NCBI GenBank assembly: GCA_027943335.1 | Contig: BSBK01008428.1 | Coordinates: forward strand, 312,501-376,500 | From: Chamaecyparis obtusa | Lineage: Eukaryota; Streptophyta; Pinopsida; Cupressales; Cupressaceae | Direction: 5' to 3' | DNA: 64,000 nucleotides | Notes under the pieces: model-generated | The model's input: only the letters and a program-made list of their open reading frames with translations | Told to the model about the DNA's origin: nothing | The model's database searches: none | Program-made: the position numbers and the translations under genes | Shown here: positions 24,641-35,735 of the stretch, piece by piece | Layout: each line of letters opens with the position of its first letter | Position numbering within the stretch: the first letter of the stretch is position 1

Positions 24641-25515
24641 CATCACATTGCCTAAGGTATGCATTTGAGGTGGATTCTTCAAGAAGTTTATTTGGGTCAA
24701 ATAATTTTTTGAAGATGGTTCAATTTCCAATGTGAAATTCATATGGAAGTAGAAGTGATCAGAGAAAAATAGTTTATAAATTGTTAGATATGTTGTATAT
24801 TACCTAATATGATATGGATCATTCGTATCTTGGATCTAGGGTTTATTTTAAGTCAGTGGAAGAAAATCTATATATTGGAAAGTTGAAAAATAAGTTATTT
24901 GCTGATTGAAAATTACAAAAGGATGTAGTAACAAGGAAAGTGAAGGAATCAAGTGTGATCAAGCTAGGGAAGGTTATAGTATATGGAGAAGAGTTTAATA
25001 AATTAATAGGATTTGATCATGCATAGGTAGTGTAATTCCACAAATTATTTTTTCTATTGTTTTCTAACAATTGTAATAGTGAAATCCCTTAATGAGGTGG
25101 ATCCTAAAAGATTTTTTTGTAAATCCTCTAGAACAAGGTGGGATTCATATTGAATATTAAAATTCCCCTAACAAGGCTTCTCCTAATAGGGAAAATATCT
25201 TGATATCTCTAATGGAAAATTTCTAAACCAACTAGCACCTAACAATGCTTTTGTAAACTTTTAACAAGGTAAGCTCCTCACAGGGTATATTCTAGAAGAA
25301 TAAAAATTTAATTGGTACCGCCTTCCACCATGGTTTTTCCCTTTTGGGTTTCTACAAGAAAAATATGGTGTCTTCATTATGTGATTGATTATTTGTGGAC
25401 GCATACTTTGAAATTTTATATTTATATTAGTTTTTGTTGAATGTTTGGTGCATAAAGTTTAAGAGTTTGAAAGTAGTGAATTTTTTTTTATTACTGATTC
25501 ACCCCTCCCCTCTCA
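24641..25515 (+). repeat. Copia 3' LTR, right part
   Basis: Continues the split LTR after the duplicated TTTGA. It ends in a CCATGGTTTTTCCCTTTTGGG block and a CACCCCTCCCCTCTCA tract typical of Copia LTR ends. The end at 25515 is inferred. Confidence 0.5.
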
Positions 25516-25529
25516 TTTATAATCAGACT

Positions 25530-26526
25530 TGTATTAATAATATTATCACCTTTACTTGATTACAATAGGTAATACATACAAAGGCCTTAATATCATGATA
25601 AGATAAGAATCATATACAATATAAAACTATGTTCTAAGAAGTCATAATAATCATAATCACATCAATAACCATATAGCTAAAAGAACTCAACTACAATCAA
25701 TGAGGAAACCTTAGAAAATCCTGACCAAGCATGAACCTCCTAAAAGCCATAAAGAAAAAAGATCAAACATGAACATCCACAAAATGAATAATCAAATAAT
25801 AATACCAATAAAAAAGGATCACAAACATTCCCAACTATTTGGGGTAAACTCGGGTTTTCCACCCTAACACTAACAACTATGTAGGAACCCCACAATTCCT
25901 AATTCAGATAATGGTAGAGGAAGAATTATGTAGGGGCCTTAGTACTATCTCTTGTAATAAAAAACCATACAGGATTTTTAGGGCATGCTTAGAATTTTGG
26001 AGATAGGTAAAGTTGATTTTTTATGCTTGCAAGATTGCATCACAAAGAAAGTATATATTTGCATAGATATAAATAAAGAATTTAGTGTACATAATGATAT
26101 GAATAAAGACATCATGTAGATCCCACTAGGTGAGTGACTATGACTTTGTCCCTTGTCATGCAAACAGATCGTAGATATAAACACACATGTATGTATCAAG
26201 AATATAAACATCATGAATCATGTACAAAATAAGGTTTAGATCAATATCGATAACATAATCCTTCATGTGATCAAGATTAATCTCATAATCAAAATTAGTA
26301 GTTGAAAGAGATTTTAATATAATAACCATAATCATATAAAGAAGTAATCATGATAATATTTCGGTATTAGTCTAAATCATGAATATATTTAGACAACACA
26401 TGTATCATCTAAAGCTATGTACAGAAAAGCATAAATATAATTAATCAAATGTGAAAAAGTTCATGATATAATCTTGACACATATGCAACATAAAGTCATT
26501 TGGGCAGGCATTACATCCTTCCCCCT
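25530..26526 (-). repeat. Gypsy LTR with adjacent polypurine tract, minus strand
   Basis: On the minus strand, AGGGGGAAGGA (26516-26526) is followed by TGTAATGCC (start at 26515), the common Gypsy LTR start. The LTR extends leftwards; its other end was not located and 25530 is approximate. A 78-residue minus-strand frame inside it has no recognisable content. Confidence 0.5.
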
Positions 26527-26677
26527 GGAACTAGTCTTACTCCTAGAAGCCTACAAATATATATGGAGAAGTCTCTCTAAGTCTTACAACATCCTCCCAT
26601 GTTGTTGGGGCCTTATTATTTGGGTACCATTAGACCCTTGGATTATCTATGGTAACCTAATTAGGGTTATTTTTTAG
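26527..26677. other. Possible internal remnant of the minus-strand Gypsy element
   Basis: Pyrimidine-rich sequence with no frame worth annotating. The element's coding region is absent. Confidence 0.3.
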
Positions 26678-26820
26678 GGTATTTAAGTACAGGACACTTG
26701 AAGTTCATTTAATCATCAATGATATGACCATATTTATAAGAATATATCAGCTATAGTTGAGAGTGGATATATAAGAAAAGTCCTCAAGAAGATTTTGTTG
26801 ATGTTGTGAGTAGATTATGA
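26678..26820 (+). repeat. Diverged copy of the promoter and leader of the 29.3-kb gene
   Basis: Matches 29292-29437 in order: a TATA-like GGTATTTAAGTACAGG, ACTTGAAGTTCATTT, ATCATCAATGA, TTTATAAGAATATATCAGCTA, then a nearly exact AAGAAGATTTTGTTGATGTTG. No coding exon follows this copy. Confidence 0.65.
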
Positions 26821-27877
26821 AGAATAAATAATAAATAAATAGATGTTGTTAAGATAATTAAATAAATAATAAGTATTTATTTAATTATGAGGAATAAAAA
26901 TGTTACTGAATAAAAGATATATTTATTTATTTAGTCAATGGTTAAAAAAACTAAAGAATTAGTTAAATAAATTGTTAAATAATTTTTTAACTAATAGAGG
27001 ATTCATGGATATATAATTAAATAAATAGAAAAAATTATTCAATCAAGTAAGCACATTTTTAGGTGTTTATAGTAATTAAGAAGTACATGAGAATATATAG
27101 GAATTCAACAAGGTCGGGAAGGTAACCATTATGAGAATTGATAAGGTTGACTAATATTGTCACTAATGAGAAAGATAGTGACACAATTTATTATCTGATT
27201 TTGTATAGTTGTCCTCCATCATTATGATTGTGATACAACATAGCTATTTGTATACATCGGATGTTGACATCTCATTGCATACTATTCATATTTGTATTGA
27301 ATTATCTGGCTAGGTACTTAGATGTGTAAGGAAACTAAGATAACAAAACAACTTTCTACACTAGTCTTTGAGAGGACAGTAAAGCAAAAAATGTAAATCT
27401 TTACGAAAATTAAGTAAACTAAATAATTTAAACAAAATTAAATACCATGAACAACACAACACAATGATTTCTGAGGTAAAACTCTTTCAAAACAAAAATA
27501 CCCCACTCTAAAAGTTGGCCAATAAATATTATTTTGAAATTAACAAAATTACAATATGCTTACAAAAAAAATTCTCAAAAAAGTATCAACTAATAAAGGT
27601 AATTCAATAGCTATAACAATCTTACACACAACCTTCACCCTATGCCCCTAATAAATAAGTGATACAATTTATGAAACTCTTAAATGGTATTACAAAACCA
27701 TGAGCTAAAAATCAGCCAAAAAGTGACACCCAACTAGTCACCAGTCCAAGATGGCTTTGATGTGTCAAAATATACTTTGTAATGACACCTATATTTGACC
27801 ATTAAATTACTATAATACTTGAGAATCCATCCTATTGTACCCTCATATACACTAGTACATGGAAAGGCCTATATAGT
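26821..27877. other. AT-rich intergenic DNA
   Basis: Low-complexity AAATAAATAA stretches at 26820-27050, then unassigned sequence. No coding frame, RNA gene or transposon end was recognised. Confidence 0.4.
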
Positions 27878-28740
27878 GATCAAGATGCACTCTTAAATAA
27901 AAATAATAATTAATTAAAAATAAAAAATAATTTTTTTTATAATTTTTCTAAATTAATTAATTATTCTAACCTTTCAACAAATAAAAGCATTAAAAATTAA
28001 AAATAAAAATTGATTATTTTTTTTTATTTTTAATTAATTTAAAATTTCCATTTTGAAGACAAAATATACCACAAGTGCATTTAGATTGTACAATTATTAG
28101 TCAAAAAATGTGCTAACTATTTTTTTATTAGATAAAAGAAAAGAAAAGTTACATAAACAAATATTTATAGCAGTATAAAGGTGGCAAGTTACATAAACAA
28201 ATAGTTATAGCAAAAAAAATGTTAATTATATGTTATATGTAATAGAAAAATATTTCAATTTCAATTTTTTTATTAATTTATTTGTAAATTTAAATTTATT
28301 TGACAATCAATAATTATCTTAACAATGTAAAACGAAAGGCACTAGAATGACTAAATCATCATAAAAGAATCATATGGCAAACATGGTGACCATCAAATTC
28401 AAGGCTTCTATGGAAAAGACTATTCAGGGATCAAAATGCATTGTTAAATAAAATTTTAATTAATTAAAAATTAAAAACAATAGCATTTTTATTATTTTAA
28501 AATAATCAATAATTTTAACCTTTCACAAACAAAAGTGTTAATTTTTATTTTAAATAATTATTTGTTAATTTCTAATTAATTTAAAACAACCACTTCTAAA
28601 CAAAATATACCCCAAGTTCATTTACATTGTATAGTCATTAATAAAAAAAATGTGCCAACTATTTTTTTATTGGAAAAAAGGAAAAAACAAACTTACATAA
28701 ACAAATAGTTATAGGTGTAAAAAGGTGGGAAATTTGTTGT
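27878..28740. repeat. 310-bp direct duplication, about 550 bp apart
   Basis: 27878-28190 and 28429-28740 share an ordered set of blocks: GATCAARATGCA, an A/T-only stretch, TAACCTTTCA, ACAAAATATACC.CAAGT, TGTGC.AACTATTTTTTTATT and TTACATAAACAAATA. AT-rich arms in both copies suggest an old miniature element or a local duplication. Confidence 0.6.
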
Positions 28741-28770
28741 CAGTTAATGTATTGTTTTTTAATCAATATT

Positions 28771-29280
28771 TTATGTATTTTTTGGTGGGCCCAATTTTTA
28801 GTCATCTTTTTGCGCCCTACTAATGTGTGGGTTGCTTTTTGGCCGAACTAAAAGAACTATTTTAAATAAATTAAAAATATCATTGGTTTCAAAGGTGGTA
28901 AGTTTGTTGGCATTAATGTCAAAGGGTCAATGATTTAATGTAAAAATAATATTTTATTTTAGACATTTTACGTATTTTTTGGTGGGCCCAATTTTTAGTT
29001 GTCTTTTTGCGCCCTACTAATGCGTGGGTTGCTTTTTGGTCAACCTAAAAGAACTATTTTAAATAAAGAAAAAATATCATTGGTTTCAACGGTGATAAGT
29101 TTGTTGGCATTAATGTCAAAAGGTCAATGATTTAATGTAAAAATAATATTTTATTTTAGACAATATCTTCATGTGTTTTTTTGGTTGCTTTTTGGGCGCT
29201 TTATGTTTCAACAGGGTGTCTTTTGGACGCCCAACTTTTGCAGGTTGCTTTTGGGCCGACCTGAAAGAAACATTTTAAAT
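28771..29280. repeat. About 200-bp tandem repeat upstream of a promoter
   Basis: Two near-identical units (start about 28771 and 28970) carry TTTTTTGGTGGGCCCAATTT, CTTTTTGCGCCCTACTAATG, GGGTTGCTTTTTGG and ATCATTGGTTTCAA. A third, shorter and diverged unit begins near 29165. The array ends just before the TATA box at 29295. Confidence 0.75.
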
Positions 29281-29294
29281 AAATAAAAAGAAGG

Positions 29295-29304
29295 TATATA
29301 AATA
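29295..29304 (+). promoter_or_regulatory. TATA box of the candidate gene
   Basis: TATATAAATA. A transcript from here would start at about 29325-29335 and run into a 5' exon ending in a good splice donor at 29497. Confidence 0.55.
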
Positions 29305-29325
29305 GAGGTCACTGGAAGTCCATTT

Positions 29326-30173
29326 GAACATCAATGAGAAGAGCAGATTTATGAGAATAAATCAGCTACATTTGAGAACAGATATATGAGCTTAGTCTTG
29401 AAGAAGATTTTGTTGATGTTGTCAGCAAATTTTAAAGATCTAGGAAAGAGTTGTACACGAAATAAGCAGAGGGAGGGCTATGAGAGAAGGCTATAGGTAA
29501 GAATTTTCAACTAAACTTGTTTTACTTTTATCATTCCATAATCCTTCAAATTCAGATTTGATTTAGGTTCTTATGAATAGTTTTCAATAGAAACTTCTCT
29601 TATTTATTGATTTGTTACTTTTATCATTCTTTAGTACTTCAGATCCAGATTTGATTTAGGTTCTTCTCAATAGTTTTCAATACAAACATCTCCTAATTTG
29701 TTAGCTGGGTGTTTGTAAGAAGGTTTAGTGCACCGAATAGGGGGAAATTTATTCTGTCCGTATCTTCCCATTGGCCTAATTTCTGGCTTGTTTGCTTGCC
29801 TTGATTATTCGACTGGTGTCGAGAGCTAATTACTCTGTAGTTTTGTGCATTAAAGAACAAAACCGCTTGATTATTCATTCGACTGGTGTCGAGAGCTAAC
29901 TCTGTAGTTTTCTGCATTAAAATCGCTTACTTATTCCAGTGGTATCCAATTTCATAGCTTGTTGTCTGTGTCCATGTCCATATAATAATTTGAGAAGCAT
30001 ATAGGTCACAGTTTATTACTTTACAATGTTTAATCAAATCCTGCTATATTTTTTCCTTGCCAGTTTTCTGGTTTCGACCAGTTGAAGCAAGGTTTATTGA
30101 AAGTAATTCCCAAAATTTGTTTTGTTTGTCTGGAAGTCATTGTAGGAAGCAAATTGTTGAGATCAAGGTAGAA
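29326..30173 (+). other. Predicted 5'UTR exon, intron and second leader exon
   Basis: An inferred leader exon from about 29326 ends at 29496, with donor GTAAGAATTT at 29497. The intron ends in TTTTTTCCTTGCCAG (30063), a strong acceptor with a pyrimidine tract. A second possible acceptor, CATTGTAG, is at 30145. The start codon follows at 30174. A leader intron is common in plant genes. No RNA evidence is available here. Confidence 0.5.
29524..29935. repeat. Two tandem duplications inside the predicted leader intron
   Basis: ACTTTTATCATT...GATTTAGGTTCTT...AGTTTTCAATA occurs at 29524 and 29617 (93-bp period). TTGATTATTC...GACTGGTGTCGAGAGCTAA occurs around 29811 and 29881 (70-bp period), with a third decayed unit after 29930. 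Confidence 0.75.
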
Positions 30174-30638
30174 ATGGATTTTGAAGGCGGTCCTCGGGGA
30201 TCCCAAATGCCACAGCCAGCGAATGAAGAAGCGGCGAAGAAGATCTCAACTGAAATGGCAGCCCAGTGCAGATCACATTTCTTTGGCGTGCGCCGGAAAT
30301 ACGAACACAAGGCCGGAAGATTCACAGATTTCTTTGCCGAAATGCGTAAGCCCGATGAAGTTAAGTCGGTTTCAGGCCGAAAGAAAAGTGGGAATATCAA
30401 CATAAAGAGCTTCAAAACGGATGTTGAGGCCGCTGTTGCGTGCTCTGTGCTCATTCACATCTTCAAAACTTGTGTTGACGCCACACGAAAGCCCGGTAAA
30501 GCGCCGTTCAGGCCCGGTAAAAACGAGTCGGATGGGGTGGTGCTGCAATGCCACACTGTGCTCGTACTCTTAATAGCGAGATTCGGAAGTTTTGCAACAG
30601 TTGTGCCGAAGATTTCCTTGAGATTGCGGAGGGTGTGA
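30174..30638 (+). CDS. Candidate host protein of unknown function (probable frameshift)
   Basis: ATG at 30174 opens 154 codons. The reading region is much richer in G and C than its surroundings and lies behind a TATA box and a leader intron, so it looks like a host gene rather than a transposon. The protein starts MDFEGGPRGSQ and is basic and Lys-rich, with a possible helical stretch (RKYEHKAGRFTDFFAEM). No signal peptide or membrane span is seen. I do not recognise the family; a faint likeness to paired amphipathic helix domains is too weak to name it. After about residue 115 the frame turns hydrophobic, while the +2 frame continues with protein-like sequence to 30805. A small indel between 30521 and 30548, or a missed intron, is therefore likely. 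It may be a recent pseudogene. Confidence 0.5.
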   Translation: MDFEGGPRGSQMPQPANEEAAKKISTEMAAQCRSHFFGVRRKYEHKAGRFTDFFAEMRKPDEVKSVSGRKKSGNINIKSFKTDVEAAVACSVLIHIFKTCVDATRKPGKAPFRPGKNESDGVVLQCHTVLVLLIARFGSFATVVPKISLRLRRV

Positions 30639-30805
30639 AGAGTGGTAAGCGTGAAATGCCGGAGGATGAGGGTCTGGCGGACACTGTTAGGAGGTATATT
30701 TCTGAGGCAGTGCAGGGTTCTGAGATGTACCCGCCTCACAGGATTCCTGCTCAGAAACAGAGGATGCCGTCTGTTCTGAAAAGGAAGTTTCATAAGCTAA
30801 CCTAG
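30521..30805 (+). CDS. Probable C-terminal part of the candidate gene, shifted frame
   Basis: Open from 30521 (after a TAA at 30518) to a TAG at 30803-30805. It reads as soluble, charged protein (EDFLEIAEGVKSGKREMPED, then DTVRRYISEAVQG, then a Lys/Arg-rich end). Codon third positions are as G/C-rich as in the first part, which supports one original reading frame broken by an indel. No family was recognised. Confidence 0.4.
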   Translation, partial: KRVGWGGAAMPHCARTLNSEIRKFCNSCAEDFLEIAEGVKSGKREMPEDEGLADTVRRYISEAVQGSEMYPPHRIPAQKQRMPSVLKRKFHKLT

Positions 30806-32310
30806 TCCTACTTCACCATGAACTGCAAATAACAGGACCATTTTACATATGCGGCAAATCTATGTGTACGGCACACAAACTAAGATTAGGTTTTTGGATG
30901 TGATCGTATTCCAAGATCAAACAAACTCATGCTTGTTGAATTTTGCTCTCTCTAATGATTATGATTATTTTCTCCTGCCTGTGGTTGATTATTAGTACAG
31001 CAATGATAATGCCTTGTGATGCCATGTTTTTCCCTCTTTTTTCTGATACATTTCAGATCATTCTTGTTTTACAATACACAAATATGGCAATTCGACTTTG
31101 GTACATGGATTTTCCTATTGGTTTACAATACACAAATATGACTTTTTCTGATATGAATTGAATGAAGCGACTCTGTTATCCTCATGCAATACCCTCATGC
31201 GACTAAGAGTAAGCGGCCAATAGCAATGAGAGACATAAAAGACCCTATAAAACTTGGCCAACCGAAAGACGAAAGCAATCACAAATGTGAATTGTGAAAA
31301 TCTCATATGAAATGTATTGCACGTAGTCATATGAAATATGTATTGCATGTACATCTGAAACATGTTCAAGTTACTGTTATAAGATTTCTTACATGTACGA
31401 GTTATTAAAAGACCCATCTTTTTTTACATATCGACAAATATCTTATAATATACTTACATTAAATCTGAACCTAAATACTTGTTCGGAAACAATAAATTGA
31501 AAAGAAAACAGTAATATTTAGCCTATGCGATATTTTAGATCATTCTGTGCAGAATACATACATCTTGTAAGGTTTTTTCCACCAGATGAAGCAATACAGC
31601 ACAATTCCATTCAATCGATTTACCTATACCAACATCATTCCTTACAAATTTATTAATATAGTTGAAATTATTTGAAACCCCATTTTCCTGTACCAACATC
31701 ATTCCTTACGAATTTAATAATATATTTAGATTGAGTTTAAACTTAAATACTTATTCGAAATAAATTAAAAAGAAAACAGTAAATTAAGAACTATAATCAC
31801 AGTCAAATCAATTTTTTTCCCTATGATTTTAAATAATATTTAGCCTATCCAATACATTTTCCATCATTCTATGCATGGAGAGTAAATACATCTATTTGGG
31901 TGAAATTAAATCCCATAAAATAAACTGCAACTTTGCAGCAGATGAAGCAATACAGGACAATCTTATTCAAGCCGATCACCTAATAATGAAAATATAAAAC
32001 AAATTGATATTGAATAACCATTGATTTGCAAAAGTCAAGGAGCCAGCTACGCTCACACAGAATGATGACTGTTAAGAATGCATAAAATAGAATTGCAAAG
32101 GAGAATAATCTACAATATTGTAAACCACAGTGACAAAATGGAGAGAAAAATATTGAGTGAGATGTGAAGAGGGAGACCAGCAACAGTAGTATTTGTCTTG
32201 GCCCAGCAGTTTAAATGCAGTTTCATTTAAAGTAGCGTTTAGAAACAACCAACGCATTTAGAAACAGCCAATGCATTTAGAAACAGCATCTTCAAATGAA
32301 TTTTTGGGAA
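30806..32310. other. AT-rich DNA with decayed direct repeats
   Basis: Downstream of the candidate gene. ACAATACACAAATATG occurs twice (about 31070 and 31125). A loose duplication pairs 31460-31640 with 31730-31980; shared blocks include GATGAAGCAATACAG.ACAAT. No gene was recognised. Polyadenylation of the candidate gene would fall here. Confidence 0.4.
32235..32291. repeat. Three tandem 19-bp units
   Basis: GCRTTTAGAAACARCCAAY at 32235 and 32254; the third unit at 32273 differs at its end. Confidence 0.85.
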
Positions 32311-33087
32311 AGAGAAAGCTTTATATCCAATCAAAGCTGTTGACAGAGGTGGTAGAATTAGAAATTTCTACTGTTCGACAGAGAAGATCGATGGATAAGA
32401 TTGATGTCATTATATAATTATTAATAAGGAATTTTATTTTTATTTTATTTTGAAGATAATAAGAAAATTTAGTTATTTTCTATTTTGAAGATATCAAAAA
32501 AAAGATAGACAAAGATTGTTGATACTATTGTATAACTAGCAGTCGCATGCTTTTGTGCATGCAACGGTGAGCCGATAGAAAATTTAATTTTCTAAAGAAT
32601 TAAAAAAAGTTACTAAATTTAATATAAGTTATAATCAATTAAAAATATATTATTAAAAATAACTAAAATAGTTAAATTCTACTAAAATTATATTATATCC
32701 AATAAAAAATAATAATATAATTATATCCAATAAATTTTAAATATTCTAACTCTATAAATAATATAAAAATATATAAATAATGATCATTAAAATTTAGAAA
32801 CAGTTTAAAAGTTAAAAATATTTTAAAATTTTAAACATTCATATTTTATATTTTAAATGCTCAAATTTTATTATAAATAAAATAACATATATATTTATAT
32901 TATATAATAAAATAATATATTGTCTATAATAATATTTTTACTAAATGTAGAATATCAATTTATAGTATTCAATAATTTTCATGTCTTAGAAGATTTTTTT
33001 TATTAACATACATATTTAATAACAATCAATTAAATAATTTTTAGTATATCTACTTTTAATTTGATAATAGAAAGAACCAATGAAAAT

Positions 33088-33820
<733 letters not shown>

Positions 33821-33824
<4 letters not shown>

Positions 33825-35340
33825 TTATAATAGAAAGCACAAGAAAAAAAAACATATACTAAATGTAACATTCAAAGAACACAAGATAGACATGATTGGC
33901 GAAAATGTCTCTAACAAATTTAGTTGAATTATTCCCACAAACTGCAAAATACAGCCACATAATCAAAACTTGTTAATACAATTGTGAGTTTTGTGGGTTT
34001 TTACATATAGGATCAATCAAATAAGATGAAATAAATGCATGCTATTTTGAGTATCTTGTATATCACATCAAACTAAATAAATCAAAACTACCTAGCTCTT
34101 TACCGGAAAAATATATACTTAACCCTTTAAAAGCATAAACATTGAAATAAATTTATAAATTTATACTCTACACCTAAGAGTTAAAAAACTTGCATGTGAT
34201 ATTTTAGTCATTATATGCCCGTGCATTTAAAATAACAGACATGGAGAGAGCATTTTTCATTTTAAATCTACAAAGATTTATGTGAAATATGTTTGAACAT
34301 TTAGAGTCCCTACCTATTGTAACACCAAACAGGATTTATCTTATTTCTAATATAACTTGTTTCTTTCTCTGTTTGAATGAAAGTAATTTTATTTTATTAA
34401 TGAATATTGAAAAAAAAAATGTAAATCTTTGACAGTAATCCTTTTTTTTTTGCTTAGTAACAAGTTTATTTATTTGATATTGAAAGTAAGCATTTACATA
34501 AAGGCTTTAAGCCATATAAACTATCAGTCTTCAACCACTAAAAAAAGACCTAAACCACCCAACAAACCATTACAACTGCAAATTTGGCAGTAAACCACTA
34601 TTAAGCATCAAATCCACCTTTACAAAGTTTCACAACCAACAAAAACCATCTAGCATGTGTCCATAATCTTTGAGAGCAATCTTACAAAGAGCTTTCTGTT
34701 CCAATTTTAATGAAATTTGATGAATAATTAGAAAAAAAAAATATAAGATTTGCAGTTACAAAATGGGGCAAGAAAAATAAGACAGATGAATACCCATATT
34801 TTCCAAAAACTTATGGAATAGAGAAACCAATCTTTCATAATCTATTAAAGAAATCTATTGAAGCAAAGGAAAAGACAGATTAGCAAATTGTAAAACTGTA
34901 AAATAAATCTATTGAAGCAAACGAAAAGACAGAGTAGCAAATTGTAAAAAAAATATGAGATGCAAATATTTAGAGATGGAGATTCAAAGCATAAGAGGTG
35001 CCCCACAAATTTAAATAAATCACACCAAAGATTTTGAGCAATGAAAAAAGAACTAAAGTAGTAGTGTGGAAAATGCGGCCTTTTGGAAAACTCTACCAAT
35101 TCATAGCCTTTTGCTTTCTTAAAAATGATATTCTAGGGAAACTTACCATTCTTGTTTACTAATAACTCAAATTTTGATAAGCTGAAAAAAGGATATGAAA
35201 GGTAAGTTGCTATTATTACTTTTAGTTTTTTTGGAAAATATTGAATGAAAAAATAGGAGAGAAAAGGAAAATATTATTTATAGCTGGAAAATAAAAACCT
35301 GCGACAGGGCTGACAATTTTCCAGTAGAAATAAGTCATTT
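33821..35340. other. AT-rich insert interior
   Basis: No gene was recognised. It holds a 54-bp tandem duplication (TCTATTGAAGCAAA at 34854 and 34908). Confidence 0.5.
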
Positions 35341-35390
35341 TCAAGAGCAAAGCTCCCACATAAAGCCTATCGGCTTAATTATATTTTTAT

Positions 35391-35735
35391 GCTAAATGAT
35401 AATTATATATTCTGTACATTTTAAATTATTAAATACAAGTAAAAAGTTAAAATATATTTGTTATTTATTTTGAAGATATCAATAAGGTTGGTGATACTAT
35501 TATATAATTATCTCTTTAGGCTAAATAATTATTATATATTCTATATATTTTCAATTATTAAATACAAGTGAAAAGTTAAAATATATTTGTTATTTATTCT
35601 GAAGATATCAATAAGATTGGTAGATACTATTGTATAATTATCTCTTTAGGGTAAATAATTCTTATATATATACTATATATTTTAAACCAAGTTAAAAGTT
35701 AAAATATGTTTGTTATTATTGCAATAAACAATCAA
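35391..35735 (+). promoter_or_regulatory. LINE leader monomers, copy 1
   Basis: Units start at 35391, 35520 and 35650 (periods 129 and 130). Each carries a GSTAAATRAT start, ATTAAATACAAGT, AAAGTTAAAATAT and GAAGATATCAATAAG. The last unit is shortened. They precede ORF1 and probably formed the LINE promoter region. Confidence 0.75.

Larger units (their letters stand above)
18055..25515 (+). mobile_element. Ty1/Copia retrotransposon, 5'-truncated
   Basis: Plus-strand order is GAG-pre-integrase, integrase, RT, RNase H, polypurine tract, 3' LTR. That integrase-before-RT order defines Copia. The gag, protease and 5' LTR are missing; the left edge abuts the chromovirus remnant. The 3' LTR (21321-21573 and 24641-25515, about 1.13 kb) is split by a younger nested element. 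Many stops and frameshifts show it is dead. Confidence 0.82.

Noticed and set aside
29693..29917. Minus-strand 74-codon frame in the leader intron
   Set aside because: It lies across the 70-bp tandem duplication and has repeated peptide content; no other support.
30137..30793. Minus-strand frames opposite the candidate gene
   Set aside because: They overlap the plus-strand coding DNA without splice or promoter support, and are typical shadows of G/C-rich codons.
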